A stretch of 64,000 bases of DNA, from positions 7,817,001 through 7,881,000 of the forward strand of contig OU015567.1 in NCBI GenBank assembly GCA_907165135.1. Direction: 5' to 3'. The stretch comes from Oikopleura dioica. Taxonomy: Eukaryota > Chordata > Appendicularia > Copelata > Oikopleuridae. This document shows positions 34,190 to 45,699 of the stretch, in pieces. Each line of letters begins with the position of its first letter. Position 1 is the first letter of the stretch. The notes under the pieces were generated by a model. It made no database searches. It was not told the origin of the DNA and saw nothing but the letters and a program-made list of their open reading frames with translations. A program made the position numbers and the translations under genes.

Positions 34190-37100
34190 CGAGCTTCGGA
34201 AAGAATTAAAAGCTCGATTCCAGGCGGAAAATCGACTTATTGAAGGACTACACGATGCGCAGCACAATGCTATTAACGAGTACGCGGAATATTGCCGCCG
34301 GAGAGCCGAAATTGAAACTGAATACTTTCGCAGCTTGAGGAGGCTACATTCTAGGGAAGGATCATCAATATATCAAGAGATAAATTTAGACTCGCTTTCG
34401 AAATCTTGTGAAATCTTCCGTTTTAGGGAAACTGGTTTCCGGTAATTCCAGTGCCTGAGAAAAACCCCAGCAAACCGAGTGACCCGGGTTCTCCAGATTC
34501 TGGAGTCCAGAATATTATTAGCATAACATGATTCTCTCACAGATGTACCGACAAACGGAATGATTCCAAAACATCAAGGCACTGGTTGTCAGAGAGGGGA
34601 TTTCCATCGCTACAGGAAGCCTGGGAAAGCAACATGGAAAGACTGAAGGCAGACATAAAGGCTCATGAAAGACTTACTCAGGAATACAACCAGATCATCA
34701 TCCCGCGTCTCCAGCAATCCGACGAGTTTCTGAACCGAATGTGTCGCCGATCTGGCGAAGTCGATCAAACCTCGCAGGCCGAGTTAGATAGGCAAATGAA
34801 AACGTTGGAGAAGACGCTCAAGTATTACATCCAAAGTCGAAACGATCAACGCCAAGCGAAGACGAAATTATCTGGAATCGAGAATGAATCGTCTTCGAGA
34901 AGTCTTCACAACCGGAAACGCGAGGATCGCCTTTCAAGGGTTCGTACATTTGCTGAATAGCTTTGCATTCTAATGATTATTAGAGACGCCAAAAATACAC
35001 GGAGAAAGACAAGGCCTTCCAGCAGATGAAGAACGATTTCGTTCTCCAACTCAAAGCCACGCAAGCCTGCTTCAACACCTATTACGAGTCACGGTTGCCG
35101 GAAATTGTTGATTCCTGCGCATTGGGATTCCACGCGATAGTGCGTCACGCGCAAAAAGCGACGATCCAGTCTGAAAAAAATGTTCTCCAAGAGAGGCTCT
35201 CGAGGTGCAACGCGTCGCTCAAGCGGCTGGAAAATGTGAATAGCAAATCGGACATGGAACATCTGAAGAACCTAGTCCCGGATATGTTCAAAGAGTTCTC
35301 GCTGGAATTTAAGGAGCTCGACCACAGTGTTGATATCAACGAAGACAGCTACAAAGGATTGGCGATGCAGTCAGAGCAAATTCAAGGAAGACTCCATGGA
35401 GTGGAAGAGGACTTTCAGAGCTCGAGAAAACGCGCTGATAGAGCAAGAGATGATCTAATGAATAATCTTCCCAATCTCACAGAAGTGATACCTCCCGGAT
35501 CTGAAGGTAACTTTCTCTTCTTTGATTTCACTGAAACCATTTCAGTAATTTACAAATTACCTCATTAATTGTAATTATAAACACGATTTCTATATACAGG
35601 TCCCCCCTAAAGCCTGTCAGTTTCAAATTTGCAGCCGAATTTCTCTTGAGATATTCAAGACTTTTCATCTTGTCGTTATTTCAAATTATAGATTTTCTCA
35701 ATTTTACTGTCTGAGCACCCCTTGGAAATCGGTCGAATAGTGCCACCGGTTTCAAAAGTAGAACCCCCAAATTCATCTAGCGATAGCTTGACACCCTCAT
35801 GTGGATAACTTCCCCTTTGGGCAACGCCTACTAACGCATCAGACATAACCGGTAAATGGTGAAATTAACTCGGTATTCATCATTTCATTCTTTAATTATG
35901 GTCTTCAGAAACGCGGAACCGGACGGAGCTAGAAAATGAGTTCTTCGAACATCTGGGCAAGTTGTCTGAGCTGGAGTTGCAGAAGAGCAAAATGTCGGCG
36001 AAATCGGAGCACTTGACAAAATCTCTTGGTAAGACAACGTTTTTCGAAGGTTTCTTGACCTTTTCGTTTTAAGAAAATGCGGGCCCTATCGCTGCAAGAC
36101 TGCGTGCACGAGAGAAACGCAGCAAAGAAGCAAATAGTCATCTGCGTAAATCTCGATACATTCTACCAAGCGATATTCAGCTCTTCGGAGGGCGATTGTT
36201 GGAGCAAGTACAGCTCTCTGGCCAGGCAGTGCCGAGGATAATTTCCAGCTGCGTTCGATGCATCACTAGACACGGCCTTTACCATCAAGGCATCTTCCGC
36301 GTTAATGGAGTTCAGGCTGAAGTTGCTAGGGTAAGAAAATGAGTTCCAACTAACAAAAATTTATCGCATATTTGTAGCTACAGGATGCCTATTCATCGGG
36401 CGAAGATCCGCTCGCGGAATGCAAAGATACCCTCTTTTACGACATTAATTCCGTCGCTGGCGTTCTCAAGATGTACCTCCGGAAGCTCGAGACGAAGCTG
36501 ATACCAGATGACGTCTTCGAAGAATTCAACGACGCGGCGAGCATCAAAGACGAGATCCTCAGAGCAGAGAAAGTCAGGACTATCCTTAAGGCGATTCCGG
36601 ACTCGATCCTGATTGTCATGCGATATATTTTCCAGTTTTTGCATCAGTAAGCCACATTTTCAGCAAACTTAAACTTAAATCGCTACCTAGTTTGTCAATG
36701 AACTCTGACGAAAATATGATGGACGCGTATAACCTGGCGGTGTGTTTTGGCCCCTCCGTAATCGACATTCCTAACCATGCCAATCCAGTCATGTGCCAGG
36801 CGAACATAAACAACGTAATAAAGGTATGCGCGCGAGTTCCACGCCAGTTCGATGTTCCAACTCATTCAGACCATGATCGAATGCGCAGAAGACATCTTTC
36901 CAGACCATTTGGAAGGGCCGCTGTACGAACGTCATGTGGATGCAATTGTCAACGATTCCGAAGACAACATGTCTTCCGTCGCAGATTCCGCTTCCAATCC
37001 AGGCTCGCCGCAATTGGGGCTGAATCTCCAGACTGGATCCAACTCGTCAAAATCGTCACAAAATGAGATGTTGGATTCGCCAACCTCGGAAACGAACTTA

Positions 37101-37660
37101 TTTCCATATCACTCCGGAAAAGGGCAAATTATACGATCAAGCATTCAAGCAGCTGAGTCTGGGGGTAGAAAATCTCAAGCTGTTCTCCGTTTCATAAATT
37201 TATTCAGAATTTATCGGTGAAGCAATCGCAGCATACGATTATAAAGCGCGCTCTCAGAAAGAACTTGGCCTCCAGAAAGGCTGCAGAGTATTCCTCAAGA
37301 AGAAAATGAGGTGATTTTCGATTTATTTGGTCAGTTTTTGATATTTCACAACTGTAGTCCCGACTGGTGGAGAGGGCAAGTCAACGGCGTGGAAGGTCTC
37401 GTTCCTCATATTTATCTGACCTTTGCAGGATCCAGGTATGCCGGCGATTCCTTATCCATAAGCTAACCTGCTTAAAAATTTAGCTCGAGCTCAACACTTT
37501 CCGAAAAATCACAATCTTCACTTCACAGACACCGCTTTGGCGATCGCTCACTGCGCCAAGATCCCAGATTTCAAAAACATCACCAAGGTAAGCTTCCTTT
37601 TTCACCGAAATCCGTTATTTTTGGCATTTAGTGAACTACACGCGACACAAGGAAATATAA
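34190..37660 (+). CDS. SRGAP: srGAP family: F-BAR, RhoGAP, SH3
   Basis: The first visible exon (from about 34193) encodes the F-BAR start ending in RRRAEIETEYFRSL, matching srGAP helices; the initiator exon upstream is not resolved. Further F-BAR exons run from 34586 to about 36020. The RhoGAP domain (36100-36960) has the arginine-finger motif GIFRVNG, the SSGEDPLAECKD loop and NMMDAYNLAVCFGPSV. A Ser-rich linker follows, then an SH3 domain (IAAYDYKARSQKELGL, PDWWRGQ, GLVPHIY) at 37215-37440. The stop is at 37658-37660 after a small terminal exon, and polyadenylation signals occur at 38124 and 38153. srGAPs deform membranes and inactivate Rac/Cdc42 downstream of Slit-Robo. The domain order and length fit the family, with a short C-terminal tail. 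Confidence 0.88.
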
Positions 37661-38123
37661 TGCACTCTTTGAAACTCACCAGTATCACCTCGATGATTAA
37701 AAAAAACTCAGAGATTCTTCTACACAATTCTTGCCTCACGTCAAAACTAAAACCCCGATACCAAAAGAACAAAGCCTCCAAAAAATGAACAAACTATTCA
37801 TTCTATCTTGCTCAAAGTCAACCTCTCGCTCAACCGAACAAAGCATTCAAAAATTAACTTTTACTAATTTCGCTGAGGAGTTCTCCTCGTTGCCTGCAAA
37901 AAAATGCTTCTAGACAAACCGATCTAACCTCTTAACTCGTCGTTACCCTTTATCACGATTTCACCGACAAAAACAATTAAGAAATCCAAACCGATTTACC
38001 CCTTTTTTACCTTCTTATCGGTCTTTTTTCCTCGTGCATTTCTTTTCTTTATTCTCACTTTATATTTATATTCTCAGAAGAATGGCCATCTTCGCCACTC
38101 ATACTGGTTAGAGCCTTGGTTCC

Positions 38124-38158
38124 TAACCAGGCCTAATAAATTTTCAAAGTTCAAGAAA
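38124..38158 (+). terminator. Polyadenylation signals of the srGAP gene
   Basis: AATAAA occurs at 38124 and again at 38153, 465 to 500 bp after the stop codon. No other plus-strand gene ends nearby. Confidence 0.5.
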
Positions 38159-39231
38159 TAAACTGTAAAGCAAAATTGGTCTTCTGTGATCTATTGTCAT
38201 TTTCGAACTTCACGTACCAAATTTGTACTGAAAGGAGAGAAGCAAGTGTTAATTGAATGGAGGTCTATTTTCTGATCAGCCGCATATTTCTTTTTCTTCC
38301 CGAATGAGATGATTTTATGTTGTTTCTTTGGCAACTTAAAGGTGTAAAGGTAATCCAATATAGGGACACGTCTAGCTCGCCTTTGATATAAACGCAAGCG
38401 CTACACGTAAGCGGCCGGTTTCTTATCAGTTGCTCCCCTCCTCCGCTCCGGTGTGGTGCTCCTTGAGCTACTAGACGAGACCGTTCAACCAACTGGTGCT
38501 GCGTGATGCAATCCACTCCACCTGCGTATTACCACATCGACTAAAACCTAAACAACGCTGACGTGAGTTGGTGGAACCTACATCATGCCGTGGTCCAATT
38601 TAGCCTGGTTGGACTCATGCCAAACCGCAAATTCTTTTTCTGTGCCAACTCAGCCCTAGAATCATTTTTTACTCATCCTATTCTTTTTTTCTCCCTAAGA
38701 GTTGTATAAAAAATTGTTCAAATAACTCAATGTAAATGCTTTGTTATTATTTTTTGATGATTTTCATCAAAAAATCCTGCATAAAATTATGAAAATAATT
38801 TTTTTTTCGAGTCATTTTGTATTTTTACGCATAATAAAACATACAGTTATGTACAGATAGAATGAGATCCAGGAAAGAACTTTACAGTATTTCATTTTTT
38901 GTCACTTGTATAAGAACTTATGGTCCGTGATTCCGGACTTTCACCTTCGAATACACACGGCTGTGCACCAGCCTGAGCGGTTCTTTGTTTTCTTGTGACG
39001 TTTCATGATTGAATTATAAGTCGGGATTGATGTTTATCGATGGGAAGAGAAGTAGTGGTTGTTGTGATTGTTTAAATGGTCAAACTTCGTTCAAACAGGT
39101 TCAGTCTTTTACGATTTTTTGTTTTCTTATTGCTCCGAGGCGAGGACTTGATTGTGTCGTAGTCGTTGTGCGAGGAGAAGGTGATCTAGATGTAAACGTT
39201 AAATTCGCGGTTCATTTTAAGTAGTGCGGGA

Positions 39232-40663
39232 TTAACGAGTACTTGCTACACGTGTCCCTGTATTTTACCGTTAGAGAGGCCTCCGTTGTAAGCGGATGAG
39301 AGGCTGGCTCCAAGAGGAAAGTATGGTGATCCTTGTGCGAGTCGAACAGAAGAAGCCTGAATTTATTGGTTAATCATTTGGTCAAATTTTTTTTCATACA
39401 AAATTTTTGCATTATTGAAAAATTTTTAATTACTCAAAATTTTTGATGAGCATTACCTCAAGCGATAGATGAGGGTTGTACGCTGGAATAGAAGCGGCTT
39501 GTGAGGCACTCGATTCTGGCAAAAAAGCAAGTCGCATCTTGGCAAGCTGTTCTTCGGCAGAAAGAACTGGAGTTTTCGCTGGAGCCGGTGTTTCATCAAT
39601 GCCAGGTCTCCAGAAAGCAGGCTTCTTTGGAGTCTCGCATTTTTCAACTTTGACGGATTCGGACTTTCGATTCATTCGTTCTTCTTCTCGTCGGACGAGC
39701 TCGTTGATTTTGTCCTTGTTCTCCAAGAACTTGTCGGAGGAGGAGGTTCTCCTTGAGCATTTGGTCGTTTTTGCCGGTGATTCTGGTCATTTCTTCCTCG
39801 AGCCATCGCATTCTGAAGAGATTTGTTAGTTGGGCAAGTGAGTAGCTCGCGCATATAAGGATTTTCATCAATTTCGATAAAACGTCAAATTCGTGCACGT
39901 CAACGTGGCCGCGGCTGAGTTGTAGTTTCCGAAAGTAGTGTTATCACTGCGAACCCGTGGCCCTAGCCCCTTGTTGATTAACGACGTGACGTTCTCGGCC
40001 ACGTAAATGTGCTCTCTAACGTGCGTTTGTTCAAAGAAGCGAGGTGAAAAAATGCTACGGTGAAAAATTGCTAGGGGTTGGGGCCTCAACCCTGCTAGGG
40101 TCTAAGCCGACAACGTGCAGCACAAGGCGCGTTTCACGAGATTTTTATCGACTGTTTTCAACATGAATAATCCTCAAGGCTTCAAAAAACTGCTGACAAG
40201 CCAAAAAAGGGTTAGTTCTTACCGAGCTTTTTGTCGGTCTCGAGCTCGCTGGGCGGATTCTCGGTTGCGGAGCTTCTTTCGCATGATAGCTTCTTCGATT
40301 TCTTCAGGTGTTCGCTTGGAACCAGCTCGGATGGAGCTTTGCACCTGTTGCTTGACGTCGTTGTAGTCGATTTCTGGCCGCTCTTCGCCGGAAATGTTTC
40401 CAGAATCGGAGGATCCGTGCACAGAGTGCATGTGGTCCCGTGGAGAGGAGGGATTCTCGCTCTTGTAGGCCATGGCGGCGTTGAATTTCTCTTCAAGTCC
40501 CTTCGAAAGCATTTGCTCCATCATCTTCTTAGGATCTTTGCGTGTCTTTGGCGGTCTCTGGGTCGGTTAATTTATAAAAAGTGTTTAAAAACTAGAAAGC
40601 TTTTTGCGCGTCTGGTGTGGAAAGTGCAATATGAGTTTATGCCAATGTGAGGAATGGTTCCAT
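39232..40663 (-). CDS. bZIP transcription factor, XBP1-like (copy 1)
   Basis: Exons on the minus strand: 40557-40223 (basic region, NRESAQRARDRQKAR), 39812-39457 (RMRWLEEE and the leucine zipper), 39356-39269 and 39245-39232 (stop). A start at 40663 (MEPFLTL) would need a GC-AG intron, 40642-40558, so the N-terminus is tentative. The basic region with ARDRQKARM resembles XBP1 more than CREB or C/EBP. Right after the zipper (LLLRQVLGEQ, about 39710) the frame must change by one base to reach the downstream INELVRREEERMNRK segment. This could be an assembly error, real frameshift or unusual processing. It probably acts in the nucleus as a dimer; XBP1 homologs govern the unfolded-protein response. 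The bZIP intron position is shared with copy 2. Confidence 0.7.
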
Positions 40664-41490
40664 GCAAAAACGAGAAGTGGAAAACGCGGCGCCAGCGCAG
40701 CAAGGGGGCGCTAGCAGCTCACCGAGTCAACCCCCTTTTCTTATTTCTTGAGCAACGCGGATAAGGGATGACGAGGGGACACTTCAGGGAAAGGGACGCG
40801 GTAACGTAGCGCTGCGCAAAGTGACGCAAGAAACACCACCACCACCACCGTGACCGATGCCACAAAGATGCCAATCCCGTTAATGTAAATTACGTGTTTA
40901 ATCTTAGCCGCACAAATTTTATTTAAGCAAGTTGATAAATTTTAAACAGCGCGTTAATGACACGTCTTCATTTTTATCGAGTTTATTTAGCATTCGAAAT
41001 AATATCATAATATTATTCTTCTCCAGCGAATTTTATCGCACAACTGTGCATAGCATTTGCTTGATATAAATTTGTCATAAAATTTTATTGTTCTAATAAC
41101 CTAAAATTCGTCGCATTGCTCAGAATAATTATCATTCGAAAATGGTCAATTGTATAAATAAAATATATAGATTGAAATTATTGGAGTTTATTCTTGTTTA
41201 AAAAATTTCAGAAAGCAAAAGATAAAAGAAAAAGGATTTTTGGCTGAGGACACGAATAGCGTCAAATGATGAAGCTGGAGGACCAGCTGAGAGGGCAGCC
41301 ACACACATGGACAGAGGAGTGAAGAAGGGATCAGTCCGGCGTGACCTTGGCGTGGCGCCAACGCTAGACTCTTCGAAAGAAGCGTTGCCAACTTTCAGAT
41401 TGTCAGATCGCCTTTCGTGACAGACTGGTTAGGGAGATGTTGCTTGGATGAAAAGTACTGTAATACAGTCAAGACTCGAAGAAGAGTAGC

Positions 41491-41820
41491 TTAGTAGTCG
41501 ATTTCGTCGTCATCGAAATCCTCGCAGTTGTCGTAGTCGTCGTGAAGATCCTCGTATTCATATTCGTCTGGGTTTCCCATCAGCATGAAATTTTTATGGT
41601 ACACCTCGTCTGCTCGATGTTCGATTAAATAGGAGAAGAAACCGGAGGGAGATCGCCACCATGAGGCTGATTGAAATTCGTACCAGCAGCGCTTGAAGAC
41701 TTCTTTCCATGAGAAATTTTTAGTCACCAGCGGGTAGGTATTTTGCATTTTTTCCATCACGTAAGAGAGAGCGTATTTTTTGAAGAATATCAGAAATTTT
41801 TCCAAAAAGAAAAACTTCAA
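41491..41820 (-). CDS. Hypothetical protein with acidic C-terminus
   Basis: This frame encodes up to 110 residues. The central part is protein-like (EVFKRCWYEFQSASWWRSPS) and the end is strongly acidic (DDYDNCEDFDDDEIDY, stop at 41491-41493). The start is unclear, and it may be the last exon of a gene whose upstream exons include the frames at 41964-42907. No family recognised. Confidence 0.4.
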   Translation of the reverse strand: MKFFFLEKFLIFFKKYALSYVMEKMQNTYPLVTKNFSWKEVFKRCWYEFQSASWWRSPSGFFSYLIEHRADEVYHKNFMLMGNPDEYEYEDLHDDYDNCEDFDDDEIDY

Positions 41821-41963
41821 TCTTCTTTACCAGTCAATCATAATTGATCGGTCTTAAAATAGGTGAAATATGAAATGATATTTTTATATTTTGTTTAACA
41901 CGTCGGCGGTCGGAACGTTGCGTAATTCATCTTAAGGGCGGCGTAATATATTGTGAGGGTAAG

Positions 41964-42193
41964 TTAACAAACAGAAACGCTGTCGGTATCGTGGACGTCT
42001 TCGAGCGCGCGTGGAGTGTGGTGGATCGCGGTGGAGGAGGAGGAGGAGTCTAGTAGCGCCGAGAGTCTTTTTTGCAACGGTCGGGCAAATGCGGTGTAGT
42101 TATTAACGTCATTCAATGAGCTGGACTTTGGTGTTGCATTTGGAGTATCCGCCGTCACTTCAATGAAAAGCCTATCAATTCGTAGTTACTATT
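41964..42193 (-). CDS. Hypothetical exon, Ser-rich
   Basis: This open stretch has no in-frame ATG near its start and contains RPLQKRLSALLDSSSSS. It is plausible as an exon between 42316 and 41820, but splice phases could not be confirmed. Confidence 0.25.
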
Positions 42194-42315
42194 TATGCCC
42201 ATAACAAACTTTCAATAGAGAATGACCACTTTTTAATCTTTTGAAAAAAATCATATTTTTAGTTACACGATTCAATACGCCTCGATATCTGAAGGAAGAG
42301 GAGAATTAACCGGCT

Positions 42316-42907
42316 AGCTTTAGCCTATAGGCTGACCGAATAAAAGCACGAGGGACGCGTCGCCTAGATCATCATCATCCGCCTCCCGCCAAATTGAATA
42401 AGTCAGAATAGCCCGGTAAACTGATTTCCTTGGCGGAACCCAGTCTGGCACTCGTCTGTCCTCAATCTTGTCTACCATCCATCGTGGGTTTTTTTGAAGA
42501 AACAAAATTTCTTAGAAGACTTTTTGATTGAAGCCAACTTATCAACAGAACTAACTCCTGCAGTAATAATTGATTGGCTCTTCAATTTGAGATTGGTTAT
42601 CCATTCTAAACTCCTTGTGTTCATCAGATTTGGAACAGTTCTTGATCGAGCTTGTCTCCTTGTTGTGTTTAAATATTTCTGTGATGCTTCTGCTGGGTTT
42701 GTATTGGTTAGACAGATCGGCCACTGTATCAAAGATTAAGAATAGAAGGTTCCATTCGGCTTGGCCTGCATTTTTCATGACTCGGCCTGAGGGCTGAGCG
42801 CGCGCTGAATATTCTAGCGGGACAAGTGAGCCCAAATGCCCACCACTGAGTTTTCTAATTCTGAAATATTCACACTCCTGATATATCGCCATACTTTCAA
42901 ATCGCAT
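42316..42907 (-). CDS. Hypothetical protein, frame broken at an A-run
   Basis: Two frames run head to tail: an N-terminal part from 42907, and a Lys-rich part leading into WMVDKIEDRRVPDWVPPRK and YSIWREADDDD (stop about 42317). The transition falls in a seven-base A-run (minus strand, about 42490-42496), where one base more or less would join them. A further switch is needed near 42550. I do not recognise the protein. Confidence 0.3.
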
Positions 42908-43871
42908 TCATTGCGAATTCATTACAACCAAATACGAAGACACTATATAAATATATTTTTTATTGAAACAGTAACACTTGATTAATGACTACATTTACCA
43001 CGTATCTGGCCAAGAATTCATTTTATATCGTTGAAGTTTTCTCTTTCATATTCTTTTATATTTGTGCATCTTCTCATCTGACTATTATCGATCTAATTGG
43101 CACCTCTGAAGGTTATAATCACTACAAAAAATACCTCTGGGTTTTCATAAGATTTTAAATTGAATAAATGAAACAAGTCAAAGCGAAAAGAGAAATAGAA
43201 CGGCAAATATGTCCCTCCGGCTATTGTCCAAGATCTCAAGATCTCGTCATGTTTACCTTTAGTTTTCGTACTATTAGAACAAGAAGCTCTTTCATTTAAC
43301 CATCTTTAACGGCCTTTTACATTTGTTAATCGAAACTACATTGCTCCAGAAACAATATGGTCCGTTACCTTAAAAGTCTGCTCTCTGTAGAAAATATTTT
43401 TCATCAAGGAATATTATAAGAAAACGATGGATTAATTTTTTCACATTTATTTTTTGATCGACAGTATCGACAAAAATAGTTATTTACAAAGATTTTCGCA
43501 GAAAGAAGTGGTTCGCGCGCAGCAAAAAGTATACTTTTTTTTGTACTAGTGCAGAAGTAAATCAAAACGGTTGCTCAGTGCTGAATCGTCAGTTTTCTTA
43601 GGAGGCTAAAAATCAGGAAAAAAATCAGACCGAGATTCCGGTCTTATGTCTGGTTAACGTTAACGGAAAAAAATACGAAACTTTGAACTTTGCAGAAACA
43701 AGCGGTTTTTTTCGCGTTTCAATATTTTTCAAACCAAAGCGCGGTTAAAAAATAATAGCGATGAAACTGGAGTAGCGTTACTTTACAAAATTGGCGCGTA
43801 AAGGCTTTTTTTTTGGCAGTATTTTGAAGATTGGCGGCGTTTTTCGCGTTTTTTCAGCAGTGTTTTTAAAT

Positions 43872-45675
43872 TTACATATTGTCACCGTCCTCCGAGTGGG
43901 TGTGTTCGGTGCCGATGCCGTGGTCGGAATCGGAGCGGACGGGAGAGCCGACGTCGATTTCCTCGTCTATGTCTTCGATCTCGCAGTCGTCCTCGACGAA
44001 ATCTGGGGACTCGCGGCCCTGCTTGTCCATGTGCATGGTTCCTCCGGGCGAGAGTCGGACAGAAGGAAGAGGAGGCATGAAAGGCGAGTTTCGATGGCTC
44101 TGAAGAAATGGTTAAACATTGCTCTTGATTTAGCTCTGCTGGAGAAAATTCTGCCCCGAGCGAGAGCTCGTTACCGTGGGTCGATATGAAACCTGGTTAG
44201 GGATGATGCCGCCGAGAGGAGTAGACAGATTCACGCCTGAGTATCGCGCGCTTCCTAAACAATAAAATTGAGAATAATTTTTAAGAAATCGTCGTCTACG
44301 AGATCGCAAAATGAGATTAAAAAAATCGAATGCGTGACGATGGAATTTTTAAATAAATCAAATTCTGAATAAAAATACCTTGGCTTGGTTTGAGATGAGA
44401 AGTGATTCCGCTGGCAGTTATTCTATCGGAAATCATGGAGGACAATTCTTTCTTTTCCTCGCTGGCAGACTTGGATAAGAAACCAATTGAGAAGGATGAC
44501 TTTCCACGGCGAGGGCTAAATGAAATCATGACCAAATGCTCATTAATATTCACGGATTTCATGATGGAAAAAATATTGAGAATCACACAAACCTGTAGCT
44601 GCCGGAATCTTCAGAATCAGATGATCGCGATGACTGTTCTTTGGCGATGGATTCGTTTTCTTTTTGAAGAAGAAGATTGAGCTTTTGCGACTGTTCGCCG
44701 AGCATGTGTCGCATGTAGGTATTTTCGCGGAGGAGATTGTCATGTCGTTCGGTGACCAGTCGAACTTGATCCTCGAGCCATCGCATCCTAAACGAATGAT
44801 TATGAGATCATTGTTGGCATTAAATGATTTTTAGCGCAAATGAAGTGGGACACGTCATAAATCACGGCACAAGATCAGTCTCGATCAGTTGAGGGCTGAG
44901 CTCCTGTCGAGTAGATTAGGCTGGTAATTTCTTGTACGTTTCAAATTTGAATGGAACGCGCGCCGCATGGTGTGGTGGAGGAGCGCCGGTGCTAACTACA
45001 CCAGCTCCAGGAATCCAACTCAGCGCGGTGCGGCGCAATTCAGCGCGGACAACGCGATTCTAAGAACGCGACGTGAAACCGCTACGCCATTACACAACCC
45101 CCTAATTTACCGTGATAACTTTGATTAGCAGCGCGCCCGTTTTTTTCACACCAAAATCATAATTTTTATTCAAAGGGTTCTTAATTCCAACCAAACATTG
45201 TTCTTATTAATTTTAAAAAAGCAGCTTTCAAAAAAGGATTAATGATTAATAGTAGCTCAAGAAAAACTTTCCTGAGTCGAATCTGAGTCGAGTAAAACTG
45301 AATCTGGTTTGAACGCGCTTCAATTATTGATGACTCTGCTCAGTTTGAATGTTTTGTGCATTCTAAATTGAGCAGAGAGCAAGTGTGCATGGATTAGGGA
45401 CTCTTTGGCGAATAATTAAAACGGCTCTGACGTCAATTGGAACGTTTGATTCAACGTTGGGAAGATGTCCACGTGTTTCTTTTCAAGAGTTTTATTTATT
45501 CAATCGAAAAATTATTGTATTTTATCTCTGAAAAAAAATCTATCGACCGAAAATTAAACAATCAAACTTACTTGGCCTTGAATCGGTCCCGAGCTCGTTG
45601 CGCTGATTCTCGGTTCTTCTGCTTCTTGCGTTCCCGCATTTCCTCGACTTCATGTGGCGATCTTTTCAATCCCAT
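43872..45675 (-). CDS. bZIP transcription factor, XBP1-like (copy 2)
   Basis: ATG at 45675 (MGLKRSPHEVEEM) begins a basic region with NRESAQRARDRFKAK. The zipper exon 44787-44593 starts RWLEDQVRLV with ENTYMRHMLGEQ. Later exons give SPRRGKSSFS (to about 44383), a Gly/Pro-rich piece, and an acidic C-terminus (EDDCEIEDIDEEIDVG) ending TAA at 43872-43874. All junctions are GT-AG with consistent phase. It shares the intron between basic region and zipper, and the RWLE and MLGEQ signatures, with the gene at 39232-40663, so the pair probably arose by local duplication. Expected role: nuclear DNA-binding dimer, likely stress-related if XBP1-like; C/EBP or ATF relatives are less likely. The acidic tail may be the activation domain. 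Confidence 0.78.
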
Positions 45676-45699
45676 TTTGTTAAAGTGCGAAATCTTGAG

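Noticed and set aside
39232-40557. IRE1-type stem-loop pair in the XBP1-like gene
   Set aside because: A short hairpin (GTTCTTGGAGAAC) is present near the frame change but lacks the seven-base CNGCNGN loops.
42494-42739. Plus-strand 81-codon frame
   Set aside because: It overlaps minus-strand frames that look more protein-like. No plus-strand splice partners or polyadenylation signal were seen.
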